DNA of 64,000 nt from Collinsella sp. AK_207A (GCF_902501965.1 NZ_CABWID010000024.1:1-64000), one strand, 5' to 3'. Numbered from the stretch's first letter, positions 45,157-54,882 are shown. Notes: a model not told the origin generated them from the sequence alone. Translations and numbers: made by a program.

Positions 45157-47799
45157 CTACAGGACGCCGTAGTCCTGCGGCTCGCGGCCGTAGTAGGCAT
45201 CCAGGTAGAGCTCCTTGATCTCGGAGATGAGCGGGTAGCGCGGGTTGGCGCCGGTGCACTGGTCGTTGAAGGCCTGCTCGGACATCTCGTCGAGCGTGTC
45301 CAGGAAGTACTTCTCGTCCACGCCGTACTCGGCGATGGTGTGCTTCACGCCGATGAAGTCCATGAGCTCCTGCAGCTTCACCAGCAGGTTCTCGAACACC
45401 TCGCGGTCGTCCTTGCCGGTGCAGCCGCAGTAGCGGCCGAACTCGGCGTACGCGGCGAGCGCGTTGGGATAGGGGTACTGCGAGAAGGTGCCCATCTTCA
45501 CGGGCGCCTCGGCGGCGTTGTAGCGCATAACGCGCAGCAGGATGACGGCGTTGGCCAGGCCGTGCGGAATGTGGTGGAAGGCGCCGAGCTTGTGGGCCAT
45601 GGAGTGGTTCACGCCCAGGAAGGCGTTAGCGAAGGCCATGCCGGCCATGCAGGAGGCGTTGTGCATCTCCTCGCGGGCGTGCGGGTCGGCGGCGCCCTTC
45701 TCGTAGGCCGCGGGCAGGTTCTCGAACACGAGCTTGCCGGCCTTCATGGAGAGGCCGCGCGTGTAGTCGGAGGCCATGATGGAGACGAAGCTCTCGAGCG
45801 CGTGCGTCATGACGTCGATGCCCGAGGCGGCGGTGAGGCCGCGCGGCGCGGTCATGGCGTTGTCAACGTCGACGATGGCCATGTTCGGCAGCAGCGCGTA
45901 GTCGGCGAGCGGCCACTTGATGCCGGTGTCCTTGTCGGTGATGATGGCGAACGGCGTCACCTCGGAGCCGGTGCCCGAAGAGGTCGGCACGGCGACGAAG
46001 TAGGCCTTCTCCCCCATCTTGGGGAAGGTGAAGACGCGCTTGCGGATGTCCATGAAGTCCATGGCCATGTCCTCGAAGTTCGCCTCGGGGTGCTCGTACA
46101 TCATCCACATGATCTTGCCGGCGTCCATGGCGGAGCCACCGCCCACGGCGATGATCACGTCCGGCTCGAAGAGGCGCATCTGAGCGGCGCCGCGGCGAGC
46201 GCACTGGAGCGACGGATCGGGCTCGACGTCGTAGAAGCAATCGTGCGCGATGCCCATCTCGTCCAGCTTGGCCTCGATGGCGCGGGTGTTGCCGTTCTTG
46301 AACAAGAACTGGTCGGTCACGATGAAGGCGCGCTTCTTGCCCATGACGTGCTTGAGCTCGTCGAGCGCCACGGGCGTGCAGCCCTTCTTGAAGTAGACCT
46401 TCTCGGGGGCACGGAACCACAGCATGTTCTCGCGGCGCTCGGCCACGGTTTTCACGTTCAGCAAGTGCTTCACCCCAACGTTCTCGGAGACGGAGTTACC
46501 GCCCCAGCTACCGCAGCCCAGCGTGAGCGACGGCTTCATGCCAAAGTTGTACAGGTCGCCGATGCCACCGTGGCTGGAGGGCGTGTTGATGACGATGCGG
46601 CAGGCCTTCATCGTGTCCTCGAAGAGCGCGATCTTATCGGCCTCGGCGGGGTGCACGTAGAGCGAGGCGGTGTGGCCCGGGCCACCGGCGAGCACCAGGT
46701 GCTCGGCCTTGTCGACGGCCTCCTGGAAGTCCTTGGCGTGGTACATGGCGAGCACCGGGGAGAGCTTCTCGTGGGAGAACTCCTCCTTGGAGGGATCCGT
46801 GGAGGTCACCTCGGCGATGAGGATCTTGGTCTTGGCGGGCACCTCGATGCCGGCGAGCTCGGCGATCTTGGCGGCGGGCATGCCGGGGATGCGGTGGTCG
46901 AGCGCGCCGTTCTTGAACATGGCCTCGCGCAGCGCCTCGAGCTCCTTGCCCTTCTTGACAAAGTAGCAGCCACGGCGCTTGAACTCATCCTTCACCTGGT
47001 CGTAGATGGTATCAATCACGGTCACGGACTGCTCGGAAGCGCAGATCATGCCGTTGTCGAACGTCTTGGAGTGGATGATGGAGTTGACGGCGACCTGCAC
47101 GTCGGCGGTGTCGTCGATGACGACGGGCGTGTTACCGGCGCCCACGCCCAGGGCGGGCTTGCCGCTGGAGTAGGCCGCCTTCACCATGCCCGGGCCACCG
47201 GTGGCCAGGATGATGTCGACGTCGCGCATCACCATGTTGGTGAGCTCGATGGAGGGAACGTCCACCCAGCCGATGATCTCCTCGGGGGCGCCGGCCTTGA
47301 CGGCGGCCTCGAGCACCAGCTTGGCCGCGGCGATGGTGCACCGCGCGGCCGCGGGGTGCGGGGAGATGATGATGGCGTTGCGGGTCTTCAGGCAGATGAG
47401 GCACTTGAAGATGGCCGTCGAGGTGGGGTTGGTGGTGGGGATCACGGCGCCCACGATGCCGATGGGCTCGGCGATCTTGGTGATGCCGTAGGCCTCGTCG
47501 TGCTCGATCACGCCGCAGGTCTTGGTGTCCTTGTAGGCGTTGTAGATGTACTCGGCGGCATAGTGGTTCTTGATGACCTTGTCCTCGAGCACACCGCGGC
47601 CGGTCTCCTCGATGGCCATCTTAGCCAGCGGGATACGCGCCTTGTTCGCGGCCATGGCGGCCTCGAAGAAGATCTTGTCGACCTGCTCCTGGGTGTAGGT
47701 AGCAAAAATCCCCTGGGCGGCACGCATACGAGCGAGCTTGGCCTCAAGGGATTCCACGGTGTCGACGATCTCCGGCTGAACGGGTGGTTTCTTCGCCAT
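45157..47799 (-). CDS. adhE: Bifunctional acetaldehyde-CoA/alcohol dehydrogenase
   Basis: An 880-residue fusion enzyme that reduces acetyl-CoA to acetaldehyde and then to ethanol, regenerating NAD during fermentation. The N-terminal aldehyde dehydrogenase has its nucleophile C253 in NGMICASEQSV. After a linker near residue 445 comes the iron-dependent alcohol dehydrogenase: VIIAVGGGSAMDAGKIMW, PTSSGTGSEVTPFAII and GAFHHIPHGLANAVIL with the metal-binding histidines. Length is typical of AdhE, which forms spirosome filaments. AAAGGAGAAACGT precedes the ATG at 47799. Three LacI-type operator-like sites lie upstream. Confidence 0.96.
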   Translation of the reverse strand: MAKKPPVQPEIVDTVESLEAKLARMRAAQGIFATYTQEQVDKIFFEAAMAANKARIPLAKMAIEETGRGVLEDKVIKNHYAAEYIYNAYKDTKTCGVIEHDEAYGITKIAEPIGIVGAVIPTTNPTSTAIFKCLICLKTRNAIIISPHPAAARCTIAAAKLVLEAAVKAGAPEEIIGWVDVPSIELTNMVMRDVDIILATGGPGMVKAAYSSGKPALGVGAGNTPVVIDDTADVQVAVNSIIHSKTFDNGMICASEQSVTVIDTIYDQVKDEFKRRGCYFVKKGKELEALREAMFKNGALDHRIPGMPAAKIAELAGIEVPAKTKILIAEVTSTDPSKEEFSHEKLSPVLAMYHAKDFQEAVDKAEHLVLAGGPGHTASLYVHPAEADKIALFEDTMKACRIVINTPSSHGGIGDLYNFGMKPSLTLGCGSWGGNSVSENVGVKHLLNVKTVAERRENMLWFRAPEKVYFKKGCTPVALDELKHVMGKKRAFIVTDQFLFKNGNTRAIEAKLDEMGIAHDCFYDVEPDPSLQCARRGAAQMRLFEPDVIIAVGGGSAMDAGKIMWMMYEHPEANFEDMAMDFMDIRKRVFTFPKMGEKAYFVAVPTSSGTGSEVTPFAIITDKDTGIKWPLADYALLPNMAIVDVDNAMTAPRGLTAASGIDVMTHALESFVSIMASDYTRGLSMKAGKLVFENLPAAYEKGAADPHAREEMHNASCMAGMAFANAFLGVNHSMAHKLGAFHHIPHGLANAVILLRVMRYNAAEAPVKMGTFSQYPYPNALAAYAEFGRYCGCTGKDDREVFENLLVKLQELMDFIGVKHTIAEYGVDEKYFLDTLDEMSEQAFNDQCTGANPRYPLISEIKELYLDAYYGREPQDYGVL

Positions 47800-47896
47800 A
47801 CGTTTCTCCTTTTGTCGCAGGCGGGCATGAACCATGACTCGACTATAGCGCGGCGCAAGCCCGTTTTTGCCAACTCCGTGAACGGTTTGAAAAGAT

Positions 47897-48066
47897 TGAA
47901 GCGCTTCATAGCCTGATTTGAGATTAAACTGGATGAGGGTGCTTTGCTTGGATGGCATTCACGAAGACTTGATGTGTTGGCAGTTTAAGCGTTTTACCTG
48001 CAATAACTTAAATCATTGCAGTATAAGTCTCATTTGAAATATCTTCATATATATTGAAGCGTTTCA
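47897..48066 (-). promoter_or_regulatory. Three LacI/CcpA-type operator-like sites upstream of adhE
   Basis: TGAAGCGCTTCA (47897-47908, a perfect palindrome), TTAAGCGTTTTA (47985-47996) and TGAAGCGTTTCA (48055-48066) share the core AAGCGYTT with the central CG typical of LacI-family operators. Their centres are 88 and 70 bp apart, suiting looping by a dimer of dimers. They span the likely adhE promoter region. Confidence 0.65.
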
Positions 48067-48176
48067 CTAGTTTTAGCGCTCGACATCTTCATAAGATAAG
48101 CAGTTCGTCCCAGACGCTTGCCGACAGCCCGAGCGACAGCTCAATTCAAATGGGCACCGTGGCCCCATTTCCCGTA

Positions 48177-48328
48177 GGTTTTTCCGAGTAGTGAACGCCC
48201 AAGGCCCATCAACTGCCGAGTAGTGAACGCTGCATTCACAACTCGGATAATCCCATGAAAGCTGACCTGCGGTTTTTCGAAAGGCCCTCACGGTGGCGGA
48301 TGGCAGGCGTTCACTACTCGGAAAAACC
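48177..48328. repeat. Intergenic repeat array, word CCGAGTAGTGAACGC
   Basis: Direct copies lie at 48184-48198 and 48216-48230. A degenerate inverted copy is at 48232-48246 and an exact inverted copy at 48307-48321. The outermost pair (48177-48199 and 48306-48328) is a perfect 23-bp inverted repeat. GACCTGCGGTTTT at 48264-48276 is shared with the element at 35.2 kb. It lies between the adhE control region and thiN; no gene is seen in 47800-48389. Confidence 0.75.
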
Positions 48329-48389
48329 GATGCGGACCCGCCGGCGTCATGCACTCGTCGCAGCACCGGAAATGTCTCTCCCGCACCCC

Positions 48390-49040
48390 TCAGTCAAAGA
48401 GCCAGCAGGCTATGGCACCGAAATCGCACGCAACGCGGGCGGGCGAGTCCTCCACCACGTTCGAGATGCCCAGATCGGAGAGACAGCCTACGGGTGCGTC
48501 ATCGAGGTTCCAGCGCATGCCGGCAAGCGACACGCGCGTACCCGGTGCAAGGGGCACGAACGAGAACGTTCGACCACGAGCGCCCTCGATGCCCCACGTC
48601 TCCCCCGCCCGCAGCACGCGGCCGCGAAACGCGTCCTCGACGATCTCTACGGCGCCGCCCCACGAGACGAGCCTCCCCAACACGCCGAGCAGGTGGTCGG
48701 GTCTACCCCCGGAAAGGCAGGTGGCGCAGAGCGTCGCCCCCGGCCAGCGCGCGCCAATCGCCCGGAGCGCGAGCGAGAGGTCCGTGAAGTCCTTGTGCGG
48801 GTCGTACCGCTCGACCTCGAAGCACCCCTCCGCAACCGCGCGGGCCACGAGGGCGGCACCCTCGGCGCTCACGGTGTCGGCGTCCCCGCAGAACAGATCG
48901 CAGATCAGGCCGGCAGCCAGCACGGCGTCGAGTCCGCGGTCAACGGCGACGACGGCATCGCACCCTTGGGCGGCCCGGCGGACGACCTCAGGTGATGCCC
49001 CCTGCGGGGACCCGCCCACCACCAGAACGCGCGCACCCAC
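48390..49040 (-). CDS. thiN: Thiamine pyrophosphokinase
   Basis: A 216-residue enzyme that converts thiamine to thiamine pyrophosphate. The catalytic domain has AVDRGLDAVLAAGLICDLFCGDADTVS (in part VAVDRGLDAVLAAG and CGDADT), YDPHKDFTDLSLAL with the metal-binding Asp and Lys, and SGGRPDHLLGVL. The C-terminal TPP-binding part follows. It starts 3 nt after the HAD phosphatase stop, so the two form one unit. ThiN is often encoded after rpe and rsgA; here its partner is different. Confidence 0.9.
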   Translation of the reverse strand: MGARVLVVGGSPQGASPEVVRRAAQGCDAVVAVDRGLDAVLAAGLICDLFCGDADTVSAEGAALVARAVAEGCFEVERYDPHKDFTDLSLALRAIGARWPGATLCATCLSGGRPDHLLGVLGRLVSWGGAVEIVEDAFRGRVLRAGETWGIEGARGRTFSFVPLAPGTRVSLAGMRWNLDDAPVGCLSDLGISNVVEDSPARVACDFGAIACWLFD

Positions 49041-49043
49041 GGG

Positions 49044-49760
49044 CTACGCCCCCTCCGAGCGGAAAGCGAGGACGCGATCGAGCAGGTCGTCCTCGTACGC
49101 GGTGATGAAGATCTCGCTGTTCGCCCCGACCTGCTCCAGCGTGAACCGGCCGGCTGGGTCGTGGATGCCCACACGGCGGTAGCCGACAGCCCCCGCGCTC
49201 AAAAGCCCGAAGAGCGCATCCTCGAACACCCAGACGCGGCGGCGGTCAACCTCGCCCAGGCCATGTGCTTCAGCCAGCCGCGCGAGCGCGAGGTTGTAGA
49301 CGTCCGGATGCTCCTTGGAGGCACCCGCCTCCTCCGTGGTGGTGATGCCCTCCAGGTAGGGCGCGAGCCCCGTGTGCTCGAGCGCCGCCTGCACCAGATG
49401 CGCGGGCGTGGACGTGGCGACCGTACAGGGAATCCCCGCCGCGTGCACGCGCTCGAGGAAGGCGGGGGCACCCGGCCGCGCCGGCACGTCCTCGGCGTAC
49501 GCCTGCTCGAGCATGCCCAGCAAACGCTCGAAGATGTCCCGGCCGCCCGGCTCGCCCACGCCCCATTTATCGTGGTAGGCCGCGCACTCGTTTTCAACGG
49601 AGAGCGCCTCGAACTCGGCAAAGTCATCGGGCGTGAGACCCTCCACGCCAAAGCTCGCGAGCAAGCGGGGCTGGACGTCGAGCCAGGCACCCATGGAGTC
49701 CACGAGGGTTCCGTCGCAGTCGAAGATAAAGGCGGCGGGAAGGGCTTGATTCTGGGACAT
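49044..49760 (-). CDS. HAD-superfamily phosphatase, beta-phosphoglucomutase-like
   Basis: A 238-residue HAD hydrolase. Motif I is FIFDCDGTLVDSM with both catalytic aspartates. Motif II is TVATSTPAHLV, motif III the Lys in AGASKEHPDVY, and motif IV is VWVFEDALFG. The helical cap between motifs I and II is of the beta-PGM/phosphatase type. AAAGGAGCGCC precedes the ATG. It is the first gene of a two-gene unit with thiN, which raises but does not prove a role with thiamine or sugar phosphates. The substrate is unknown. Confidence 0.87.
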   Translation of the reverse strand: MSQNQALPAAFIFDCDGTLVDSMGAWLDVQPRLLASFGVEGLTPDDFAEFEALSVENECAAYHDKWGVGEPGGRDIFERLLGMLEQAYAEDVPARPGAPAFLERVHAAGIPCTVATSTPAHLVQAALEHTGLAPYLEGITTTEEAGASKEHPDVYNLALARLAEAHGLGEVDRRRVWVFEDALFGLLSAGAVGYRRVGIHDPAGRFTLEQVGANSEIFITAYEDDLLDRVLAFRSEGA

Positions 49761-50141
49761 GGCGCTCCTTTCGGGACCGATTCGCACGGCGCACATCCTA
49801 GCAGATGGCGGGGACAAGGACCCATCGCGCACGGTCCCTTTACGCAGTCCTGAAACGCCTTGCGGAAGGTTCTGAAAAACCAACTGAAATTCGATTTGTC
49901 AAGCATTTTTACCCGGGGAACGCCCACGGTGAAAACCAGTCCGCTCCTCACCTTCTGACGATGCGCGCCCCCTCGGAGTGTTACATTCAGGGGGTCATGG
50001 CTTCCGTTCCGGCACCCTGCCGCATGCCGCGACCATCGCGCACATGCCGGCGCCCATATCGATACCGAGCGATCCATGACCGCATCTGCAGTCGAGCGGG
50101 CGCTCCATGCGTGCCCGCGCGTTTGAAGGGAACGGATTCCT
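49761..50141. other. Divergent control region between the HAD and glgB genes
   Basis: 381 bp without a gene. A TTGACA hexamer on the minus strand (49897-49902) points towards the HAD gene, but no good -10 box is at the right distance. I could not identify a glgB promoter or operator. Confidence 0.4.
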
Positions 50142-52367
50142 TTGGCCACCAAGAAGTCGACCCGGTCGAAGCTCGCCGTAACGGACGGCGATATCCATCT
50201 TTTCAAGCAGGGAACCTGGCAGCGCAGCTGGGAGAAGATGGGCGCTCACCCCGACGTCCAGAACGGCGTCGAGGGCTGGCGCTTCTGCGTGTGGGTCCCG
50301 GACGTGCGCTCCGTGCACGTGATCGGCGAGTTCAACGACTGGGACGAGACCGCCTGCCCGCTCTCCCCCGTAAAGTCTACGGGCCTCTGGGAAGGCTTCG
50401 AAGAGGGTGCCGAACGCGGCCAGCTCTACAAGTACCTCATCGAGACCGATAACGGGGAGCGTCTCTACAAGGCCGACCCCTACGCGTTCTACTCCGAAAA
50501 GGCCCCCGGCACCGCCTCGCGCCTGTGGACCCTGGATGGCTACGAGTGGCAGGACGCCGCCTGGCTCAAGGCGCGCGGCAAGCGCGACTTCATGAAGAGC
50601 CCGCTGAACATCTACGAGGTGCACCTAGGCAGTTGGCGCCGCCACGGCGACGAGCCGCAGGGCGAGCCCCGCGCGGACGGCACCTACCCCGGCCCCGGCG
50701 ACCCCTTCCCCGCGCAGCGCGGCACCTACTACACCTACGACGACCTCGCGGACGAGCTCGTGGCCTACGCGCGCGACATGGGCTACACGCATATCGAGGT
50801 CATGCCGCTCGCCGAGCATCCCTTCGACGGCTCCTGGGGGTACCAGGGCACCGGCTTCTACTCCGCCACCTCGCGCTACGGAACGCCGCAGCAGCTCATG
50901 CACTTCATCGATGCCGCGCACGCCGCCGGCATCGGCGTCATCATGGACTGGGTTCCCGGCCACTTCTGCCAGGACGCCCAGGGGCTCGCCAACTTCAACG
51001 GCCACATGCTCTATGAGAGCGAGTACCACCCCAACTGGGGCACCTACAAGTTCGACTTCGGCCGCCCCGAGGTCGTCTCGTTCCTGCTCTCCAACGCCAT
51101 CTTCTGGGTCGACCAGTTCCACGTGGACGGCCTGCGCGTGGACGGCGTCTCGTCCATGCTCTACCTCAACTTCGGCGTGGACAACCCGGCAGATAAGAAG
51201 TTCAACGAGCTGGGCACCGAGGAGAACCTGGAAGCCTCCGCGTTCCTGCGCAACGTCAACGGCGCCATGGGCACCCTCCACGAGGACGTGATGATGATCG
51301 CCGAGGAATCCACGGCTTGGCCACTCGTCACCTACCCGCCCGAGGACGGGGGCCTGGGCTTCCAGCTCAAATGGGACATGGGTTGGATGAACGACACCCT
51401 GCACTACATGCAGACGGACTTCCCCTGGCGCCCAGGCAACCACAACCTGCTCACCTTCTCGATCATGTACGCGTTCTCCGAGAACTACGTGCTGCCGCTC
51501 AGCCACGACGAGGTCGTGAACGGCAAGTGCTCGCTCATCACCCGCATGCCGGGCGACCAGTGGCGCCAGTTCGCAGGGCTCCGCTGCCTCTCGCTGTACC
51601 AGATGACGCATCCGGGCGCCAAGCTCAACTTCATGGGCAACGAGATCGGCCAGTACATCGAATGGCGCTACTACGAGTCCATCCAGTGGTTCCTGGCCGA
51701 GCAGTTCCCGCTGCACGCCGGCGTCCAGGAGTTCGTGCGCACGGTCAACCACCTATACACGCAGGAGCCCGCGCTCTGGCAGCGCGCCTACACCGAGGAC
51801 GGCTTTGAGTGGATCAACGCCAACGACTCCGAGCAGTCCGTCATCAGCTATGTGCGCCATGGCGAGAATCCTGACGACGACCTGCTCGTGGTCATCAACC
51901 TCACCCCCGCCTACTACGAGAGCTTCCGCGTGGGCGTGCCGCGCGAGGGCAAGTGGAAAGAGATCCTGAACTCCGACGACACGCGCTTTGGCGGCTCCGG
52001 CAAGGTGAACCCGCGCCAGCTCATCAGCCGCCACGAGGATTGCGACGGTCGCGAGTACTCGATCATCCCCCAGCTGCCCCCACTCGCCGGCGTGGTGTTC
52101 AAGCGCACCGGCACGGCCAAGCGCAAGCCCGCCGCCAAGAAGAGCGCGGCCGCAAAGAAGCCGGCGGCAGGCAAGACGACCGCGAAGCCGGTGGCGTCCA
52201 AGGCACCCGCCAAGCCCACGTCGGCAACGAAGGCGCAGGCTGCCAAGAAGGCGGCACCCGCGCCCGCAGCAAAGCCCGCGGCAAAAAAGCCCAGCGCGCC
52301 CAAAGCCGCGGTAAAGAAGGAATCAACCTCTGTTAATTCCGCAGGCAAGCGCAAGCGCGCGAAGTAG
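50142..52367 (+). CDS. glgB: 1,4-alpha-glucan branching enzyme with a Lys/Ala-rich tail
   Basis: A 741-residue GH13 branching enzyme that makes the alpha-1,6 branches of glycogen. A CBM48 domain (VIGEFNDWDE) comes first, then the catalytic barrel: MDWVPGHF, GLRVDGVSSMLYL with the nucleophile D334, the acid/base Glu in IAEESTAWP, and LSHDEVVNG. The start is a TTG with GAAGGGAACGG upstream; no better start exists. Unusually, the last 85 or so residues are a low-complexity Lys/Ala/Pro tail (AKKSAAAKKPAAGK and similar), ending GKRKRAK. First gene of glgB-glgP-glgC-glgD-glgA. Confidence 0.94.
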   Translation: MATKKSTRSKLAVTDGDIHLFKQGTWQRSWEKMGAHPDVQNGVEGWRFCVWVPDVRSVHVIGEFNDWDETACPLSPVKSTGLWEGFEEGAERGQLYKYLIETDNGERLYKADPYAFYSEKAPGTASRLWTLDGYEWQDAAWLKARGKRDFMKSPLNIYEVHLGSWRRHGDEPQGEPRADGTYPGPGDPFPAQRGTYYTYDDLADELVAYARDMGYTHIEVMPLAEHPFDGSWGYQGTGFYSATSRYGTPQQLMHFIDAAHAAGIGVIMDWVPGHFCQDAQGLANFNGHMLYESEYHPNWGTYKFDFGRPEVVSFLLSNAIFWVDQFHVDGLRVDGVSSMLYLNFGVDNPADKKFNELGTEENLEASAFLRNVNGAMGTLHEDVMMIAEESTAWPLVTYPPEDGGLGFQLKWDMGWMNDTLHYMQTDFPWRPGNHNLLTFSIMYAFSENYVLPLSHDEVVNGKCSLITRMPGDQWRQFAGLRCLSLYQMTHPGAKLNFMGNEIGQYIEWRYYESIQWFLAEQFPLHAGVQEFVRTVNHLYTQEPALWQRAYTEDGFEWINANDSEQSVISYVRHGENPDDDLLVVINLTPAYYESFRVGVPREGKWKEILNSDDTRFGGSGKVNPRQLISRHEDCDGREYSIIPQLPPLAGVVFKRTGTAKRKPAAKKSAAAKKPAAGKTTAKPVASKAPAKPTSATKAQAAKKAAPAPAAKPAAKKPSAPKAAVKKESTSVNSAGKRKRAK

Positions 52368-52455
52368 ACTGTAATCGCCCCCTCGCGGCGCAGGCCGCGG
52401 AGGGCTGTTGCACAACCGAGAGAGAGAGGGGCCCCGCGGCCCCGGAGAGGAACGC

Positions 52456-54882
52456 ATGAAGCCCCTTTTCAAGAGCAGGGAAGAGTTCGAAGAGCTGTAC
52501 CGCCAGGCCGTGGTCTCCTCTTGCGGCAAGGAGTTCGAGGACGCGAGCGATCTCAACCGCTACCAGGCCCTCGCCAAACTCGTCGCCTTCAAGGCCCGCG
52601 ACGTCGAGGCCGATACCGAGAAGCGCTACGCCGACAACGGCCAGAAGCGCGTGTACTACTTCTCCATCGAGTTCCTGATCGGCCGTCTGCTCGACAACTA
52701 CCTGCTGAACTTTGGCGTGCGCGATCTGGTTGCCGACTCCCTGACCGAGATGGGCAGCGACCTTGACGCGCTCTGCGCGCTCGAGCCTGACGCCGCGCTC
52801 GGCAACGGCGGCCTGGGCCGTCTGGCCGCGTGCTTCCTGGACTCCATGGCCCACGAGGGCATGGCCGGCTACGGCAACGGCATGCGCTACAAGTACGGCC
52901 TGTTCAAGCAGGAGATCGTGGACGGTCACCAGGTCGAGGTGGCCGACGAGTGGCTCACCAACGGCTATCCGTGGGAGGTGCGCCGCGCCGACCGCGCCGT
53001 GCGCATCGGCTTCGGCGGCCACGTGGTCTCCTACCAGGAGGGCGGCCGCACCTTCTTCCGCACCGAGGGTACGAGCGACGTGCTCGCCGTCCCGTACGAC
53101 ATCCCCGTGGTGGGTTACGGCGGAGAGACCGTTAACAAGCTCTGCGTGTGGAGCTCCGAGCCCGTTGACGAGCACTTCGACCTGGACGCCTTCAACCGCG
53201 GCGACTACTCCGGTGCCGACAAGGCCCGCGCCGATGCCGAAGCCATCAGCGCCATCCTCTACCCCAACGACCAGGGCGAGCACGGTCGCCTGCTGCGCCT
53301 CAAGCAGGAGTACCTGTTCGTGGCCGCCGGCATCCACCGTCTGATGGAGACCTTCGAGGAGGAGCACGGCGCCGACTGGCAGAGCCTGCCCAAGTACGTG
53401 GCCATCCACACCAACGACACCCACCCCGCCATGTGCGGCCCCGAGCTCATGCGCGTCCTCATGGACGAGAAGAAGCTCACCTGGGAAGAGGCCTGGGACA
53501 TCGTCACCAAGACGGTCTCCTACACCAACCACACCATCCTGCCCGAGGCCCTGGAGAAGTGGCCCATCCCCACGTTCTCCGCACTGCTGCCGCGCATCTA
53601 CCAGATCATCGAGGAGATCTCCCGCCGCTGGCGCGACCAGTTCACGCCCGAGATGCCCGACTGGCAGGAGCGTCTGCGGAACACCGCCGTGCTCTGGGAC
53701 GGCGAGGTCCGCATGGCCAACCTGTCCGTCATCTGCAGCCACAGCGTGAACGGCGTGGCCAAGATCCACACGGACATCCTCGAGGAGACCACGCTGCACG
53801 ACTTCTACGCGCTGCAGCCCGAGAAGTTCAACAACAAGACCAACGGCATCTCGCCCCGCCGCTTCTTCGCCGAGGCGAACCCCAGCTACGCCAAGCTCGT
53901 GACCGAGGCCATCGGCGACGGCTGGCTGGACGACGCCTCCGAGCTAAGCAAGCTCACCGAGTTCGAGGACGATTCCTCCTTCCTCATGCGCGTGGGCGCC
54001 TCCAAGCGCGTGAACAAGCTGCGCCTCGCCCGCTACGTGCGCCGCGAGACAGGCCTCATGATCGATCCGGACTCCATCTTCGACGTGCAGGTGAAGCGCT
54101 TCCACGCCTACAAGCGCCAGCTGCTCAACTGCTTCAAGATCATGGATCTCTACAACCGTCTGATCTCGGACCCGCGCTTTACCGTCCAGCCCACCACGTT
54201 CATCTTCTCGGGCAAGGCGGCCTCGAGCTACACCTTCGCCAAGGAGGTCATCCGCCTCATCAACGCGCTGGCCGACGTCATCAACAACGACGAGCGCGTG
54301 AACGACCTCATCAAGGTGTGCTTCATCCCCAACTTCCGCGTCTCGAACGCCCAGCTCATCTACCCCGCCGCCGAGATCTCCGAGCAGATCTCCACGGCCG
54401 GCAAGGAGGCCTCGGGCACCTCGAACATGAAGCTGATGATGAACGGCGCGATCACGCTGGGCACCCTCGACGGCGCCAACGTGGAGATCGCCGACCTCGC
54501 CGGGCGTGAGAACGAGATGATCTTCGGTCTCACCAAGCCCGAGGTGGCGGAGCTCCGCGCGAGCGGCAACTACTTTGCCTGGGACATCGTCAAGAGCGAC
54601 CCGGACCGTCTGGGCCGCATCATCAACGAGCTGACGGACGGCACCTTCGCGCGCCAGTCCGGCAACTTCGAGAGGATTCGTCACGAGGTCATGCTCAACA
54701 ACGACTACGACCTCGTTATGAAGGACTTCCATTCCTACGTGGACGCCTGGGAGGAGCTCACCGCCTCCTACAAGGACACGAGGGACTGGAACCGCCGCGC
54801 CCTGCACAACACGGCCATGTCTGGCTGGTTCTCGAGCGATCGCACGATCCGCGAGTACCGCGACGACATCTGGCACGCGTAG
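52456..54882 (+). CDS. glgP: Glycogen phosphorylase
   Basis: An 808-residue PLP enzyme that releases glucose 1-phosphate from glycogen. Motifs include YFSIEFLIGRLLDNYLLN, ALGNGGLGRLAACFLDS, HTNDTHPAMCGPELMR, and VKRFHAYKRQLLN. The PLP lysine is K659 in ASGTSNMKLMMNG, followed by LDGANVEI. I start at 52456, preceded by GGAGAGGAACGC; an open frame extends 16 codons upstream. No Lys/Ala tail is present here, unlike in GlgB and GlgA. It follows glgB by 88 nt. Confidence 0.96.
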   Translation: MKPLFKSREEFEELYRQAVVSSCGKEFEDASDLNRYQALAKLVAFKARDVEADTEKRYADNGQKRVYYFSIEFLIGRLLDNYLLNFGVRDLVADSLTEMGSDLDALCALEPDAALGNGGLGRLAACFLDSMAHEGMAGYGNGMRYKYGLFKQEIVDGHQVEVADEWLTNGYPWEVRRADRAVRIGFGGHVVSYQEGGRTFFRTEGTSDVLAVPYDIPVVGYGGETVNKLCVWSSEPVDEHFDLDAFNRGDYSGADKARADAEAISAILYPNDQGEHGRLLRLKQEYLFVAAGIHRLMETFEEEHGADWQSLPKYVAIHTNDTHPAMCGPELMRVLMDEKKLTWEEAWDIVTKTVSYTNHTILPEALEKWPIPTFSALLPRIYQIIEEISRRWRDQFTPEMPDWQERLRNTAVLWDGEVRMANLSVICSHSVNGVAKIHTDILEETTLHDFYALQPEKFNNKTNGISPRRFFAEANPSYAKLVTEAIGDGWLDDASELSKLTEFEDDSSFLMRVGASKRVNKLRLARYVRRETGLMIDPDSIFDVQVKRFHAYKRQLLNCFKIMDLYNRLISDPRFTVQPTTFIFSGKAASSYTFAKEVIRLINALADVINNDERVNDLIKVCFIPNFRVSNAQLIYPAAEISEQISTAGKEASGTSNMKLMMNGAITLGTLDGANVEIADLAGRENEMIFGLTKPEVAELRASGNYFAWDIVKSDPDRLGRIINELTDGTFARQSGNFERIRHEVMLNNDYDLVMKDFHSYVDAWEELTASYKDTRDWNRRALHNTAMSGWFSSDRTIREYRDDIWHA

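Noticed and set aside
45040-47916. A 958-codon open frame on the plus strand opposite adhE
   Set aside because: It is the antisense shadow of a high-GC gene; the translation is Gly/Val/His-rich with no recognisable domain, while the minus strand encodes a perfect AdhE.
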